DNA of 64,000 bases from Maribacter hydrothermalis (GCF_001913155.1 NZ_CP018760.1:2108001-2172000), one strand, 5' to 3'; positions 42,885 through 52,642 are shown, counted from the first letter of the stretch. Numbers and translations: made by a program. The notes: generated by a model not told the origin, from the sequence alone.

Positions 42885-42893
42885 TTTAATCCT

Positions 42894-43445
42894 ATGACAG
42901 AATATTACAACTATATAAAATCCCTGCATCTGATTTTCGTAATAACGTGGTTTGCAGGGCTTTTTTATATCCCTAGATTGTTCATTTATCATATAGAAGC
43001 CAATTTAAAACCATCTCCTGAAAAGGAAATTTTATCAAAACAATTGAAGTTGATGACAAAACGGTTGTGGTTTATTATTACATGGCCTTCTGCGGTTTTA
43101 GCCACTTTTTTTGCGGTGTGGCTTTTAATTATTTACCCAGGTTGGTTAACACAACCATGGATGCACGTAAAACTAGGATTTGTGTTGTTATTGATTATTT
43201 ATCATCTAAAAAACCATCAAATATTCAAGAAGTTTCAACGTGATGATATTCAGTACACCTCTAAATTCATGCGTATATGGAATGAGGGCGCAACGCTAAT
43301 TTTGTTCGCTGTTGTTTTTTTAGTGATTCTAAAGAATTCTTTTAATTGGATTTTTGGAGTGATAGGTATCCTAGTGTTGGGAGTTTTACTGATGTTGGGC
43401 ATTAAGCTTTATAAAAGGTTGAGAAATAAGAACCCGGAGGTATAA
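42894..43445 (+). CDS. hemJ: HemJ-type protoporphyrinogen IX oxidase (CopD/UPF0093-like)
   Basis: An inner-membrane protein of 183 residues from the ATG at 42894; a TTG at 42867 would add nine residues, but HemJ proteins normally start as MTEYYNYIKSLHLIF. Four hydrophobic segments are visible (LHLIFVITWFAGLFYIPRLFIYH, FIITWPSAVLATFFAVWLLII, HVKLGFVLLLIIYHL, LILFAVVFLVIL). Conserved features are His of SLH, RLFIYH, HVKLG and RIWNEGATL. HemJ oxidises protoporphyrinogen to protoporphyrin, filling the gap between HemF and HemH in this genome. A TAACTTTG -7 box candidate lies at 42767-42774. Confidence 0.88.
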   Translation: MTEYYNYIKSLHLIFVITWFAGLFYIPRLFIYHIEANLKPSPEKEILSKQLKLMTKRLWFIITWPSAVLATFFAVWLLIIYPGWLTQPWMHVKLGFVLLLIIYHLKNHQIFKKFQRDDIQYTSKFMRIWNEGATLILFAVVFLVILKNSFNWIFGVIGILVLGVLLMLGIKLYKRLRNKNPEV

Positions 43446-43450
43446 TATAT

Positions 43451-46400
43451 CTATGTCTGTAACGATTTTTTAGCTTTTTGTGCGGCAATTTTGGCTTTAG
43501 GTAAAATAAACTTAAATGTTGACCCCTGGTTTTTTCCTTTAGATGTGGCGGTTATGGTACCATTATGAGAAGCCGCTATTTGTTTTACCATATAAAGCCC
43601 CAGGCCAGCACCCTCAACATGATCATGAAATCGTTCAAAAGGAGTAAACAACTTTTTCAGGTCGAGCTCATCCATACCCGACCCATTGTCTTGTATCAAA
43701 AAAGTTGTATAATCACCATTATCTTCGAAATTTACGGTTATTTTAGGATTAGGTTGATTTCCCATATATTTTATGGCATTATCTAAAAAGTTGCTAAAAA
43801 CTTGAATTATTCTTTTACGATCACCAAAAATTTCGGGCAGATTTTCCGCGACGGTAAGTTTTATATTTTCTTTTTGGAGTTTACTCTCAATAAGATTTCT
43901 TGATAAATTTAATATTTCATTGGTGTTTAATAATTCGTTTTTATTCTCAATTTTACCAAGTCGTGCAATTTCAGTGATATCGGCTATTAATTCGTTCATA
44001 TTGTTGCATGAAATATCGATTAAGCTCAAGTATTCGACTACATTTGGGTTTTTTTCTAATTCCATTTCTAATGGAATTAGACTGGCTAGTCCTTTAATGT
44101 TGCCTAGCGGACTTTTTAAATCATGTGATACTGCGAAGGTAAAGCGTTGAATTTCTTCGTTTTTTGATTTTAAATTGTCTGCAGCCTCTAAAAGTTTGTT
44201 TTTTTGATGTTGTAATTCTTTTGTGCGTTCCCCTACCTTTAACTCCAATTTTCGTTGAGTCCCTTTAATAGTTTTAAGTTTAATATAATAGGCTATATAT
44301 AAAAGTAAAAAAACTAAAACAGCCATTAAAAATTGAAACCACCATGTTTGCCAATATGGAGGAGTAATGGTTATATGGAGGTCTATTTCATTATCTATCC
44401 AAACGCCATCAGAATTTGTCGATTTAATTTTGAGTGTATATTCTCCCGGATTTAAGTTGGTATATGTCGCAGTGGGATTATTACCCACATAATTCCAATC
44501 CTTTTCAAAACCTTCTAGAAAAAAAGCATAATTGACACTTTCGGGGTGCCTAAAGGTGAGCGCTTTAAAATCAAAGTTTATTACAGATTGGTCGTAGCTA
44601 AATGTAAGGGAATCTAACTGACTTATATCTTTCTCTAACACCCCAAAATTATCATTAGGCAATACGGGTCGATTAAAAATTTTAAGCCCTGAAATAAATA
44701 AGGTAAGGGTGTCTTTACGCTTTTCAACATCACTGGAAGAAAATATGTTAAAGCCGTTTATTCCTCCAAATACATATTCTCCTTTACTGGTAGTTAAAGT
44801 TGAACTTGCTATAAATTCTTTAGATTGTAAACCTTCGCCAACCTCATAATTAATTGTTTCTGATGAACCTGTATCATACTTAATAATACCATTTTCAGTG
44901 CTTAACCATAAATGATTATCATGATCATCAATAATTCCTTTAATGGCATCATTTTTAAGACCTTCAAGTTCTGTGATTGCTAGGAAAGAGTCACTTTTTG
45001 GCTGGTATTTATTAAGACCACCCTGTGTGCCTACCCAAATAGTGTTTGTATTATCCTGGATAATAGTATTTATGAAATTATTACTCAATGAATTTTCTAT
45101 ACTGTAATGCACAGTTTCCCAAGTACCATTACGGTCGGTCATTTTAAAAAGACCAGAATTTAAAGTGCCAATCCAAATATGACCCTCGTCATCTTCAAAT
45201 ATTTTGTAAATAGAATTGATTTCGCTGCCATCTATTTCTGATGTAAGACTAATATTTTCATGAGTGTTTGTTTTCGGATCAAATATTTGTACCCCTGCAA
45301 AATAATTAATGATCCAAATACGTCCTTTTTTATCCTTTAAAAAATCAACTATAATGTTCGAGTTTAAAAATGAATTTTCGGTGTTTAATTCTTTGAATTT
45401 TTTAGTTTTGGTATTAAATACCGTAATTCCATTAGTCCATGTTCCTGCCCACAACTCATCTTCTTTGGTCTGTATAACTGATAGTATTACATCACTATTT
45501 AAAGTTTTATTTTTTAAGGAATAATGCTCAAAAGAATCTAAAGCCCTGTTCCAATAATTTAAACCACCACCGTCTGTTCCTATCCATAGATTACCATTAA
45601 CATCCTCTAAAAAACAATTTACGAGTTTGTTGCTTAGAGAATGGGAGTTAAAGGGATCCGAGTTTATATGTGTAAATTTATAATATTCAGGATCATAAAA
45701 ATTAAGTCCGCTTTTATATGGAGCTACCCACATAATGCCATTACGTGTACATAAAAGGGACCAAATGGAGTTACCTGAAATTGAATTTGGACGAGAGGCA
45801 CTGTATTCTATATGTTGTATAAAGTTTAAATCGTTATTATAAATATATAAACCATTATTTTCTGTACCTATCCATATATCTTTCGTTATATTCTGTGCTA
45901 ATGAACGTATGCCAAAACCAGGACTTATAGCCTTTTTTTTAAGTATTAATTCTGAGTTGGGGTTTACGTTTAACTCAATTAATGAACCATCGCCGGTGCC
46001 CAATAAAAAGTTGTTGTTCTTAATTTGAATTGCAGTAATTATTTCATCTGTTTCTTGAATATCACGAACTATCTCAAGGTTGTTGTTCATTACTAGAATA
46101 TTATAAGTTGCAACAACTAATATTCTGTTGTTATCCAACTTAAAAACGTTCGTAATTTGGTTGATTCTTGGATTTTCAACTTTTATATGGTCATCAGGAA
46201 GAGAGAAATGGTTAAGTTTTCCACTTTCTGGGTTGTAAGTATATAATCCTTCAGATTCGGTTCCTAACCATAAGGTTTCATTTATTTTAGTTACTGTCTG
46301 AAACCTTGTATTTTTTATAGATTGTCCTTGATTTTTAAATGGAAAAGGAGTTACAATATTTAAACTACGGTCATATAAGCTTAAACCATAGTTTGTACCA

Positions 46401-46702
46401 ATTAATATATTTTCATCATCTTCATATAATGCAACAATATATTCGTGCATAAGACCGGTTTTACCATCTAAACTTTTGGTAAATATTTCAAAATCTTGCC
46501 CATCATACCGGTTAAGTCCATTTCTTGTCCCCACCCATATAAAGCCAAACTTATCCTCTAATAGCACTGTAGCACTGCTTTGAGACATACCGTCTTGAAT
46601 ATGCTTAAAGGGAATAAACTTTTTATTTTGGGATTGTGCCGTATTTGTAAAAAAAACTAGTATGTAAAAAGTAAGAAACGGAATTAAATATTTAAACAAC
46701 AT
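43451..46702 (-). CDS. Two-component propeller sensor histidine kinase
   Basis: A 1083-residue protein. After a signal peptide (MLFKYLIPFLTFYILVFFTNTAQS) come about 14 Reg_prop repeats (GFIWVGTRNGLNRYDG, NLWIGTDGGGLNYWN, HIWIGTLNSGLF and others) forming two periplasmic propellers. Then a Y_Y_Y domain (about 690-790) and one membrane segment (WWFQFLMAVLVFLLLYIAYYI) follow. The cytoplasmic part has a HisKA H-box FAVSHDLKSPLGN (about 857), N-box NFLDNAIKY, G1 DNGSGMD and G2 GAGLGLYMVK. It lacks the receiver and AraC domains of hybrid regulators, so it needs a separate response regulator, which is not adjacent. The ligand is probably a polymer or its fragment. Confidence 0.93.
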   Translation of the reverse strand: MLFKYLIPFLTFYILVFFTNTAQSQNKKFIPFKHIQDGMSQSSATVLLEDKFGFIWVGTRNGLNRYDGQDFEIFTKSLDGKTGLMHEYIVALYEDDENILIGTNYGLSLYDRSLNIVTPFPFKNQGQSIKNTRFQTVTKINETLWLGTESEGLYTYNPESGKLNHFSLPDDHIKVENPRINQITNVFKLDNNRILVVATYNILVMNNNLEIVRDIQETDEIITAIQIKNNNFLLGTGDGSLIELNVNPNSELILKKKAISPGFGIRSLAQNITKDIWIGTENNGLYIYNNDLNFIQHIEYSASRPNSISGNSIWSLLCTRNGIMWVAPYKSGLNFYDPEYYKFTHINSDPFNSHSLSNKLVNCFLEDVNGNLWIGTDGGGLNYWNRALDSFEHYSLKNKTLNSDVILSVIQTKEDELWAGTWTNGITVFNTKTKKFKELNTENSFLNSNIIVDFLKDKKGRIWIINYFAGVQIFDPKTNTHENISLTSEIDGSEINSIYKIFEDDEGHIWIGTLNSGLFKMTDRNGTWETVHYSIENSLSNNFINTIIQDNTNTIWVGTQGGLNKYQPKSDSFLAITELEGLKNDAIKGIIDDHDNHLWLSTENGIIKYDTGSSETINYEVGEGLQSKEFIASSTLTTSKGEYVFGGINGFNIFSSSDVEKRKDTLTLFISGLKIFNRPVLPNDNFGVLEKDISQLDSLTFSYDQSVINFDFKALTFRHPESVNYAFFLEGFEKDWNYVGNNPTATYTNLNPGEYTLKIKSTNSDGVWIDNEIDLHITITPPYWQTWWFQFLMAVLVFLLLYIAYYIKLKTIKGTQRKLELKVGERTKELQHQKNKLLEAADNLKSKNEEIQRFTFAVSHDLKSPLGNIKGLASLIPLEMELEKNPNVVEYLSLIDISCNNMNELIADITEIARLGKIENKNELLNTNEILNLSRNLIESKLQKENIKLTVAENLPEIFGDRKRIIQVFSNFLDNAIKYMGNQPNPKITVNFEDNGDYTTFLIQDNGSGMDELDLKKLFTPFERFHDHVEGAGLGLYMVKQIAASHNGTITATSKGKNQGSTFKFILPKAKIAAQKAKKSLQT

Positions 46703-47003
46703 GTCTGACTTTTAAAGAAATACAAAAGATTAACGTAGTTAAATGTAAGAAATTACACCTGAATAATGTTTTTTTATGAAGCTTACTTAAATATTTTTTT
46801 ATTATCGGTCTATGCGCTACACTAAATAGCATGTTCGTGAAATAATTTAATGTAATTGGTTGTGGTTGTAGTTATTATGAAGGAGGAAGAATGTTTTCAA
46901 TAATTCAGTGAATTTAGATTTCATATTTGCTTTTTTTGCCTGAACATGGTGTTTGACTGTTTTTGGTGCGATATTTGCTAACTTTGAACGAAACGCATAA
47001 CTT
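46703..47003. other. Intergenic region with a promoter for the NtrY-like kinase
   Basis: No gene. A short frame on the minus strand (46847-47089) lacks family features and overlaps the kinase start. The right end holds the -33/-7 promoter described separately. An AT-rich stretch near 46760-46830 shows nothing else that I can name. Confidence 0.4.
46952..46986 (+). promoter_or_regulatory. Putative promoter: TTTG -33 and TAACTTTG -7
   Basis: TTTG at 46952-46955 and TAACTTTG at 46979-46986, with 23 bases between. The -7 box matches TAnnTTTG exactly. It is 17 bases before the TTG start at 47004, which supports that start codon. Confidence 0.5.
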
Positions 47004-48458
47004 TTGTTAACAAAGTTTTCTCTTAGGACACGCATATTTGTATCAATGATTTTATTGGTGTTAATTGCATCTGTCTTAATTTTTGGCATTACTGTTTATC
47101 AGTTTAGGGAAATCAATATAGATTACCACGAAAATAGAATGGAGCGTAAGGAGGAACAGATACGCCAAAGTATTGACCTTGCCATTCAGAAAACAACTTA
47201 TCCTGTTACCACTGAAAACTTAGGCCTTATTTTTAAAAATGAAATTTATGAGATTGCCGTAGTGCAAAACATGAATTTTAATATCTATAGCTTAGAAGGC
47301 GAGCTTATAAAAAGTTCACGACCAAAATTTGCCAATGATTCAATATCTATGTGTTTAGACGCTGAGGTTCTAAATAAATTAGAAGTAAGTCCTATTAAGC
47401 GTTATGTACGTGAAAATGCTTTAGCTGGCGATAATTACCAAGCCTCATTTACCTACATAGCAGACCAGAAATTTAAACCCATTGGTATTTTAAATCTACC
47501 TTATTTTGAGGATAATTCTTTCAACGACCATGAATTAAAAGAGTTTTTATTACGGTTATTAGGTGTGTATTTGTTGATGTTACTTATGGCGATATCATTC
47601 GCATTTTTTATCTCAAAATATATAACGCGATCTCTAGAAACAATATCTACTATGATGGGTAGAACGAATTTAAGCAAACAGAATAAAAAGATTTACATTG
47701 ATAATCCTGGTGAAGAAATAGAAAAATTAATTGCTGCTTATAATGGAATGATTGATGAGTTAGGGCAAAGTGCAGTAAAATTGGCTCGTAGCGAACGAGA
47801 GCAGGCATGGCGGGAAATGGCAAAACAAGTGGCACATGAAATTAAGAACCCTCTTACGCCCATGCGATTAACGGTACAGAGTTTTGAACGTAAGTTTGAT
47901 CCTAATGATCCTCAAATTCATGAGAAACTTAAGGAATATTCAAATACTTTAATTCAGCAAATAGATACTATGAGCAGTATTGCCTCTGCCTTCTCTAATT
48001 TTGCCGAAATGCCCGCGCAACAAAATGAAACATTAAACGTGGTTAAAATTGTAAAATTAGCTTTGGATATTTTCAATGAAGATTATATACATTTCATAGC
48101 TGATGAAGAAGAAATTATTGCGAAATTAGACCGTACACAATTAATACGCGTGGTTACCAATTTGGTTAAAAATGCCATACAGGCGGTCCCAGATGTGAAG
48201 TCGCCGAGGGTTTTGGTAAGTGTAGCATCTGAAGGGGATATGGTTAAAATATCGGTAGCAGATAATGGGCACGGTATAGAAAAGGATAATGAAGAAAAAA
48301 TATTTGAACCTAAATTTACAACCAAGACTAGTGGTATGGGATTAGGTTTAGGTATGGTTAAAAATATAGTGGAAACGTACAAAGGAACTATTAAGTTTAC
48401 ATCGCATCTGGGCAGGGGAACAGTGTTCTGTGTTAAGTTTCCTAAAGAAAATATATAA
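47004..48458 (+). CDS. NtrY-like sensor histidine kinase
   Basis: A 484-residue membrane kinase. Two membrane segments flank a periplasmic sensor (IFVSMILLVLIASVLIFGITVY at 12-33; LLGVYLLMLLMAISFAFFI around 185-203), then a HAMP-like region. The H-box is AREMAKQVAHEIKNPLTPMRL-like (WREMAKQVAHEIKNPLTPM, His about 278), typical of the NtrY branch. N-box NLVKNAIQAV, G1 DNGHGIE and G2 GMGLGLGMVKNI follow. The start is a TTG at 47004, as a TAA lies in frame two codons upstream; the first in-frame ATG would cut the first membrane helix. No response regulator gene is adjacent; an enoyl-CoA hydratase follows after 18 bases. Confidence 0.9.
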   Translation: MLTKFSLRTRIFVSMILLVLIASVLIFGITVYQFREINIDYHENRMERKEEQIRQSIDLAIQKTTYPVTTENLGLIFKNEIYEIAVVQNMNFNIYSLEGELIKSSRPKFANDSISMCLDAEVLNKLEVSPIKRYVRENALAGDNYQASFTYIADQKFKPIGILNLPYFEDNSFNDHELKEFLLRLLGVYLLMLLMAISFAFFISKYITRSLETISTMMGRTNLSKQNKKIYIDNPGEEIEKLIAAYNGMIDELGQSAVKLARSEREQAWREMAKQVAHEIKNPLTPMRLTVQSFERKFDPNDPQIHEKLKEYSNTLIQQIDTMSSIASAFSNFAEMPAQQNETLNVVKIVKLALDIFNEDYIHFIADEEEIIAKLDRTQLIRVVTNLVKNAIQAVPDVKSPRVLVSVASEGDMVKISVADNGHGIEKDNEEKIFEPKFTTKTSGMGLGLGMVKNIVETYKGTIKFTSHLGRGTVFCVKFPKENI

Positions 48459-48476
48459 ATCAAAAAAGCAATAGCA

Positions 48477-49259
48477 ATGTCATACGAAACTTTATTAATT
48501 GAAAAAGAGGCAACCACCGCTATAGTGACTATTAATCGTCCAAATAAATTAAACGCTTTAAATAAAGAAACTATTGGGGAGTTGCAAAGTGCCTTTAAAG
48601 ATTTACAAAAAGATAAGGCCATAAAAGCTATCATATTAACCGGTAGTGGAGAAAAGGCATTTGTTGCAGGTGCGGATATTTCAGAATTTTCTGATTTTAG
48701 TGAAAAGGAAGGAAAGAAATTAGCAGCTGATGGTCAAAAAAAGTTATTCAATTTCATTGAGAATTTAAACACTCCGGTAATAGCGGCTATTAATGGTTTT
48801 GCATTAGGTGGTGGATTGGAGTTGGCAATGGCATGTCATTTTAGAGTGGCAAGTGATAATGCTAAAATGGGCTTACCGGAAGTATCTTTAGGAGTAATAC
48901 CAGGTTATGGCGGTACACAACGTTTACCTAAGTTAGTAGGGAAGGGTAGAGCAATGGAAATGATCATGACAGCAGGCATGATTTCTGCGGAACAAGCACT
49001 TTCATATGGTTTAGTAAATCATGTAACAACACAAGAAGAGCTGTTGTCTCTATGCCATAAAATTATTGGTAAGATTACCAATAACTCCTCAGTTGCCATT
49101 TCTTATGCAATAAAAGCGATAAATGCTGGTTTTAAGAATACTGTAAATGGTTATGACAAGGAAATTGAGGCTTTCGGCGCCTGTTTCGGTACTGATGATT
49201 TTGCCGAAGGCACTACTGCATTTTTAGAAAAAAGAAAAGCAGAATTTCCGGGTTCATGA
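48477..49259 (+). CDS. Enoyl-CoA hydratase/isomerase (crotonase family)
   Basis: A 260-residue enzyme that hydrates trans-2-enoyl-CoA (often crotonyl-CoA). Oxyanion-hole segments AFVAGADISEFSD (about 60-72) and GFALGGGLELAMACHFRVAS are present, as are both catalytic glutamates: ELAMAC (about 118) and LPEVSLGVIPGYGGTQRLP (about 138). Length is normal. It is 18 bases downstream of the NtrY-like kinase, so it may share its transcript. Role: fatty-acid beta-oxidation, butyrate or amino-acid degradation. Confidence 0.93.
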   Translation: MSYETLLIEKEATTAIVTINRPNKLNALNKETIGELQSAFKDLQKDKAIKAIILTGSGEKAFVAGADISEFSDFSEKEGKKLAADGQKKLFNFIENLNTPVIAAINGFALGGGLELAMACHFRVASDNAKMGLPEVSLGVIPGYGGTQRLPKLVGKGRAMEMIMTAGMISAEQALSYGLVNHVTTQEELLSLCHKIIGKITNNSSVAISYAIKAINAGFKNTVNGYDKEIEAFGACFGTDDFAEGTTAFLEKRKAEFPGS

Positions 49260-49276
49260 CATAAACCAAACTGGTT

Positions 49277-50830
49277 ATGTTAAAACGTAGCGTATTCTTT
49301 TTCTTATTCATAATCAATATATTAAGTTCTTTTGGCCAAGAAGAGCTTGTCTCGTACACTATAGGCGAAAAATTCCACGATAAATACAGGTATTCCAATA
49401 TGCTTGCCATGGCAGATGATGGCAATGAAGGTATAGTAGTCGTACGTGCATATTACACAGGTATTATACTACGCCCTAAAGGATACTTTATTGAGCATTA
49501 TAATAAAGATTTAGAACTAGTTACGGAATATAATTATAAGCTGAAGGATGCAAACTTCATAGATGCTTACGTTCGTAACGGTCAAGTATATCTGTTATTT
49601 TTAGAATATAGTTATAGAAACAAGAGTTACCAATACGAAGTTCATAGAAGTCCTTTTACTCAATTTCAATTTACTAAAGAAACTATATTGTCCATAGAGT
49701 CGGACCCGGTTGAACAACCATTAGATAGAAATTTTTATAATAGAAACTTCTCATCTGGCTTTACAACATCTATTTTATTTAACGATGAAAAATCAGCCTT
49801 TGCCATAACTACACATTATAAGAAAAGAAAGGTTGATCAACATATAATTCATGTGTTCAATGCCAACTTGAATAAGATAATGGAGCACGATTTTTCTGAT
49901 GAGGTGGAAGAAAAGAACTATGCATTTGAAAATATAGCCTTTTCGAAAGATTTGCAGAATGTGTATTTGGTTGGTAAGGCATACTTTAAAAAGAAACGTT
50001 TTAATGCTACTGAGCGTAAGTTTCAATATGAAATGGTTAGAATTTCCAATAGTAGTAGAAGTGTACAGTCCTTTTATACTCCAGGAAAATTTCCAGAATC
50101 TCTTAAACCTATTTTTAAAGAAAATGAATTGCTATGTATAGGTTTTTATGCAGATAGAAAAGATAATAGATATAATGGCATTTCTTATTTTAATCTAGAT
50201 TCTAAAACGTTAGAACTGAAGTCCGAAAAATTTAATCCTTTCTCAGAACAGTTCATGATGGACAAGTTTGGAAGGGAAGATGATAAGTCTATTAAAGACT
50301 TAGTTTTTAAAGGAATGAATATTACGAACGAAGGAACTATTCTATTTAACGCAGAAGAATATTTTACTAGTAATAGTGTACAGTCCAATTCTAGCGGTGG
50401 GCGTGTATTGGTAACAAGATATCACCATAATGATATTATTAGTGCAAAATTGAGCCCAACAGGAGATTTAGTTTGGGCAAGAAATATAAATAAAACAGAA
50501 GTTACACAAGGCGATGGTGCTTATGCATCATATAGTGCATACACTAAAAATAATACAACTTACTTTTTTATTAGTACATCGTCTGAGAATCCGCAACAAT
50601 TAAGTGATGATCGAATTATGTTTAAGCAAGGGCTAAGTAGAAATAGAAATGTCTTTTTAATTCGATTAGATGAAAATGGGCATATGAAATATAATAAGGT
50701 TATTGATGATACCGAGGCACGTTTGCCGTTAATGGTATCTGCTCCCTATATTGATCGCCAGAATAATGAATTAATGTTCTACGCAAAAAGAGGAACTAAA
50801 AAACAATTGGTTCTGGTGACAGTTAAATAA
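49277..50830 (+). CDS. Secreted protein of unknown function
   Basis: A 517-residue protein with signal peptide MLKRSVFFFLFIINILSSFGQ. No family that I can name. The mature part alternates strand-like segments with polar loops (for example ISYFNLDSKTLELKSEKF and GTILFNAEEYFTSNS), looking like a beta-propeller or similar all-beta fold. No lipobox, and no C-terminal sorting domain is obvious. It is 17 bases after the enoyl-CoA hydratase gene, hence probably in the same operon. Its 3' end overlaps that of the convergent pseudogene by a few bases. Confidence 0.75.
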   Translation: MLKRSVFFFLFIINILSSFGQEELVSYTIGEKFHDKYRYSNMLAMADDGNEGIVVVRAYYTGIILRPKGYFIEHYNKDLELVTEYNYKLKDANFIDAYVRNGQVYLLFLEYSYRNKSYQYEVHRSPFTQFQFTKETILSIESDPVEQPLDRNFYNRNFSSGFTTSILFNDEKSAFAITTHYKKRKVDQHIIHVFNANLNKIMEHDFSDEVEEKNYAFENIAFSKDLQNVYLVGKAYFKKKRFNATERKFQYEMVRISNSSRSVQSFYTPGKFPESLKPIFKENELLCIGFYADRKDNRYNGISYFNLDSKTLELKSEKFNPFSEQFMMDKFGREDDKSIKDLVFKGMNITNEGTILFNAEEYFTSNSVQSNSSGGRVLVTRYHHNDIISAKLSPTGDLVWARNINKTEVTQGDGAYASYSAYTKNNTTYFFISTSSENPQQLSDDRIMFKQGLSRNRNVFLIRLDENGHMKYNKVIDDTEARLPLMVSAPYIDRQNNELMFYAKRGTKKQLVLVTVK

Positions 50831-51478
50831 CTTGACTGCGAGTTTTAAAATTATAAGAGATTCTAATACCAAGACCTACCGTTCTTGTATTGAAGTTGTT
50901 TTTTGAGAATTGTTGTTCGTTAAATTCAAATTGATTAAGGGCTGTGCCAGCATTTAACCATTATAAATAAGGTATAACCCGTAAGTGGCGTTATTAGACC
51001 ATTTAGACTCCTCAATACCTAAAGAAAAAGACCAATAATTTACTTTCGATTTTATTTCTTGACTTAATTCTATAGCATCAGAGTCTAAAAAATTACCCTT
51101 TGCACGTATTTTTCCGAAGTGATATTTTGTAATTAGTACAATTCGCGTGCCCTCTTCTTCGTAAAATAACTTTAGAGCAATACCCCACATAAAACCTTCA
51201 AAATATTCATTTGCGTAGGCAATATAAGTAGGAGGTCCGGTTTGTTCTGTAAAATGTTTTTCTTAAGAATTTATACCGTAATAATAAGAAATATCAACTT
51301 CTGGGGTAATACATTTATATGAGGTTAATTCTGAACCAAAAGTTATTTTATGATAAATGTTGTCATTAAATTCTTCATCAATGAATACATCATATTCACC
51401 ATAAGGACTTGGTGAGGCTAATTGGCAAAAACAATAACAGTTCAAAAAAAGAAGGACTACAAAGGGTATGCTTTTCAT
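50823..51478 (-). pseudogene. Degenerate outer-membrane beta-barrel gene (one stop, one frameshift)
   Basis: From ATG 51478 the frame encodes a signal peptide (MKSIPFVVLLFLNCYCFC) and 71 codons, then a TAA at 51263-51265. The same frame continues as GPPTYIAYANEYFEGFMWG to a second stop at 50954-50956. Beyond this, the neighbouring frame carries the evident C-terminus (LNAGTALNQFEFNEQQF ... VGLGIRISYNFK) to a stop at 50823. Restoring one codon and one base near 50957 gives a single protein of about 217 residues. The amphipathic strands and final VGLGIRISYNFK look like an outer-membrane barrel. Both lesions could be real decay; a sequencing error would explain only one of them. Confidence 0.75.
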
Positions 51479-51568
51479 TCAGCCAATTTAAATATTTGAT
51501 TTCTTTAATGTATAAAAATTTAAATAAATAGGATAATTTCCATATTTTTGGATAAAATCCTAAATTTA

Positions 51569-52642
51569 ATGAATTCTAATTCCTCGATTAAAGGAAGAGG
51601 TTCCCAAAAAAATACCAGTAATAAATTTTCTGCATATAGCTATGAAACTAGAAATGATTTTCTCGAATTCTGCCGTTTAGAAGGGGAAGTTGCTGATAAA
51701 AATAAAACCCAATACATTCCTATTTTTCCTAAAACCATAGTGAATAAAGTAACTAGCCCAGATGTGGGCATGAGTTATTCTATGAATATGTATCAAGGTT
51801 GTGAGCATGGTTGCATTTATTGTTATGCTAGAAATACACATGAATTTTGGGGCTATAGTGCCGGACTAGATTTTGAGCGAAAAATTCTGGTAAAGCGTAA
51901 TGCTCCCAAACTTTTAGAAGCTAAACTAAAAAGTAAAAAGTGGAAGGCCTGTACCATTGTATTATCCGGCAATACAGATTGCTATCAACCGGCGGAACAA
52001 GAATTTCAGTTAACTAGAAAATGTTTAAAGGTATTTTTGAAATATAGGCATCCTGTAGGTATTCTTACTAAGAATTCTCTAATCTTGCGTGATTTGGATA
52101 TTTTGAAAGAATTAAATGAATACGGACTAATTGGTGTTAATATTTCAGTTACTTCTTTATCAGAAGAAACTAGAAGAATATTAGAGCCTAGAACTACTAC
52201 CATTAAAAAAAGACTTGAGGCCATTCGCATTTTATCTGATAACGGTATTCCCGTAAATGCAATGCTTGCACCAATAATACCAGGTATAAATAGTCACGAA
52301 ATTTTAAACCTAGCAAAGGCAGTATCAGACAATGGAGCTTTATCTATGGCATTTACTGTAGTTCGGTTAAATGGGGCCATTGGTGAAATTTTTACAGATT
52401 GGATTCGCAAAGCCTTACCTAATAGTGCTGATAAAGTTTTACATCAAATTCAAGAATGCCATGGAGGTAACTTAAATGATAGTAGGTTTGGTTTACGCAG
52501 CAAAGGAGAAGGTAAAATTGCGACTCAAATTCATGATTTGGTGCGCTTAGCAAAGCAAACCTATTTTAAAAACAAAAATTTCCCTAAACTAAATACAAGT
52601 TTACACGAGTCTTATAAATGTGGTCAATTAAAACTATTTTGA
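51569..52642 (+). CDS. PA0069-like radical SAM protein (Rv2578c/SPL-like)
   Basis: A 357-residue enzyme from the ATG at 51569; a TTG at 51548 would add seven residues. The start IKGRGSQKNTSNKFSAYSYE is typical of the PA0069/Rv2578c family. The radical SAM cluster motif is C-E-H-G-C-I-Y-C in MYQGCEHGCIYCYARNTHEFWG (about 75-96). SGNTDCYQPAEQEFQLTRKCL and LTKNSLILRDLDILKEL follow. The conserved family is related to spore photoproduct lyase but its reaction is not known. The gene stands alone between a pseudogene and a glycosyltransferase. Confidence 0.9.
   Translation: MNSNSSIKGRGSQKNTSNKFSAYSYETRNDFLEFCRLEGEVADKNKTQYIPIFPKTIVNKVTSPDVGMSYSMNMYQGCEHGCIYCYARNTHEFWGYSAGLDFERKILVKRNAPKLLEAKLKSKKWKACTIVLSGNTDCYQPAEQEFQLTRKCLKVFLKYRHPVGILTKNSLILRDLDILKELNEYGLIGVNISVTSLSEETRRILEPRTTTIKKRLEAIRILSDNGIPVNAMLAPIIPGINSHEILNLAKAVSDNGALSMAFTVVRLNGAIGEIFTDWIRKALPNSADKVLHQIQECHGGNLNDSRFGLRSKGEGKIATQIHDLVRLAKQTYFKNKNFPKLNTSLHESYKCGQLKLF

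Noticed and set aside
42867..42893. TTG start adding nine residues to HemJ
   Set aside because: The added residues come from the low-complexity TTTGAA tract; HemJ proteins begin at the MTEYYNYI methionine.
46847..47089. 80-codon minus-strand frame upstream of the NtrY-like kinase
   Set aside because: It overlaps the kinase start, has no family features, and the plus-strand promoter TAACTTTG lies inside it.
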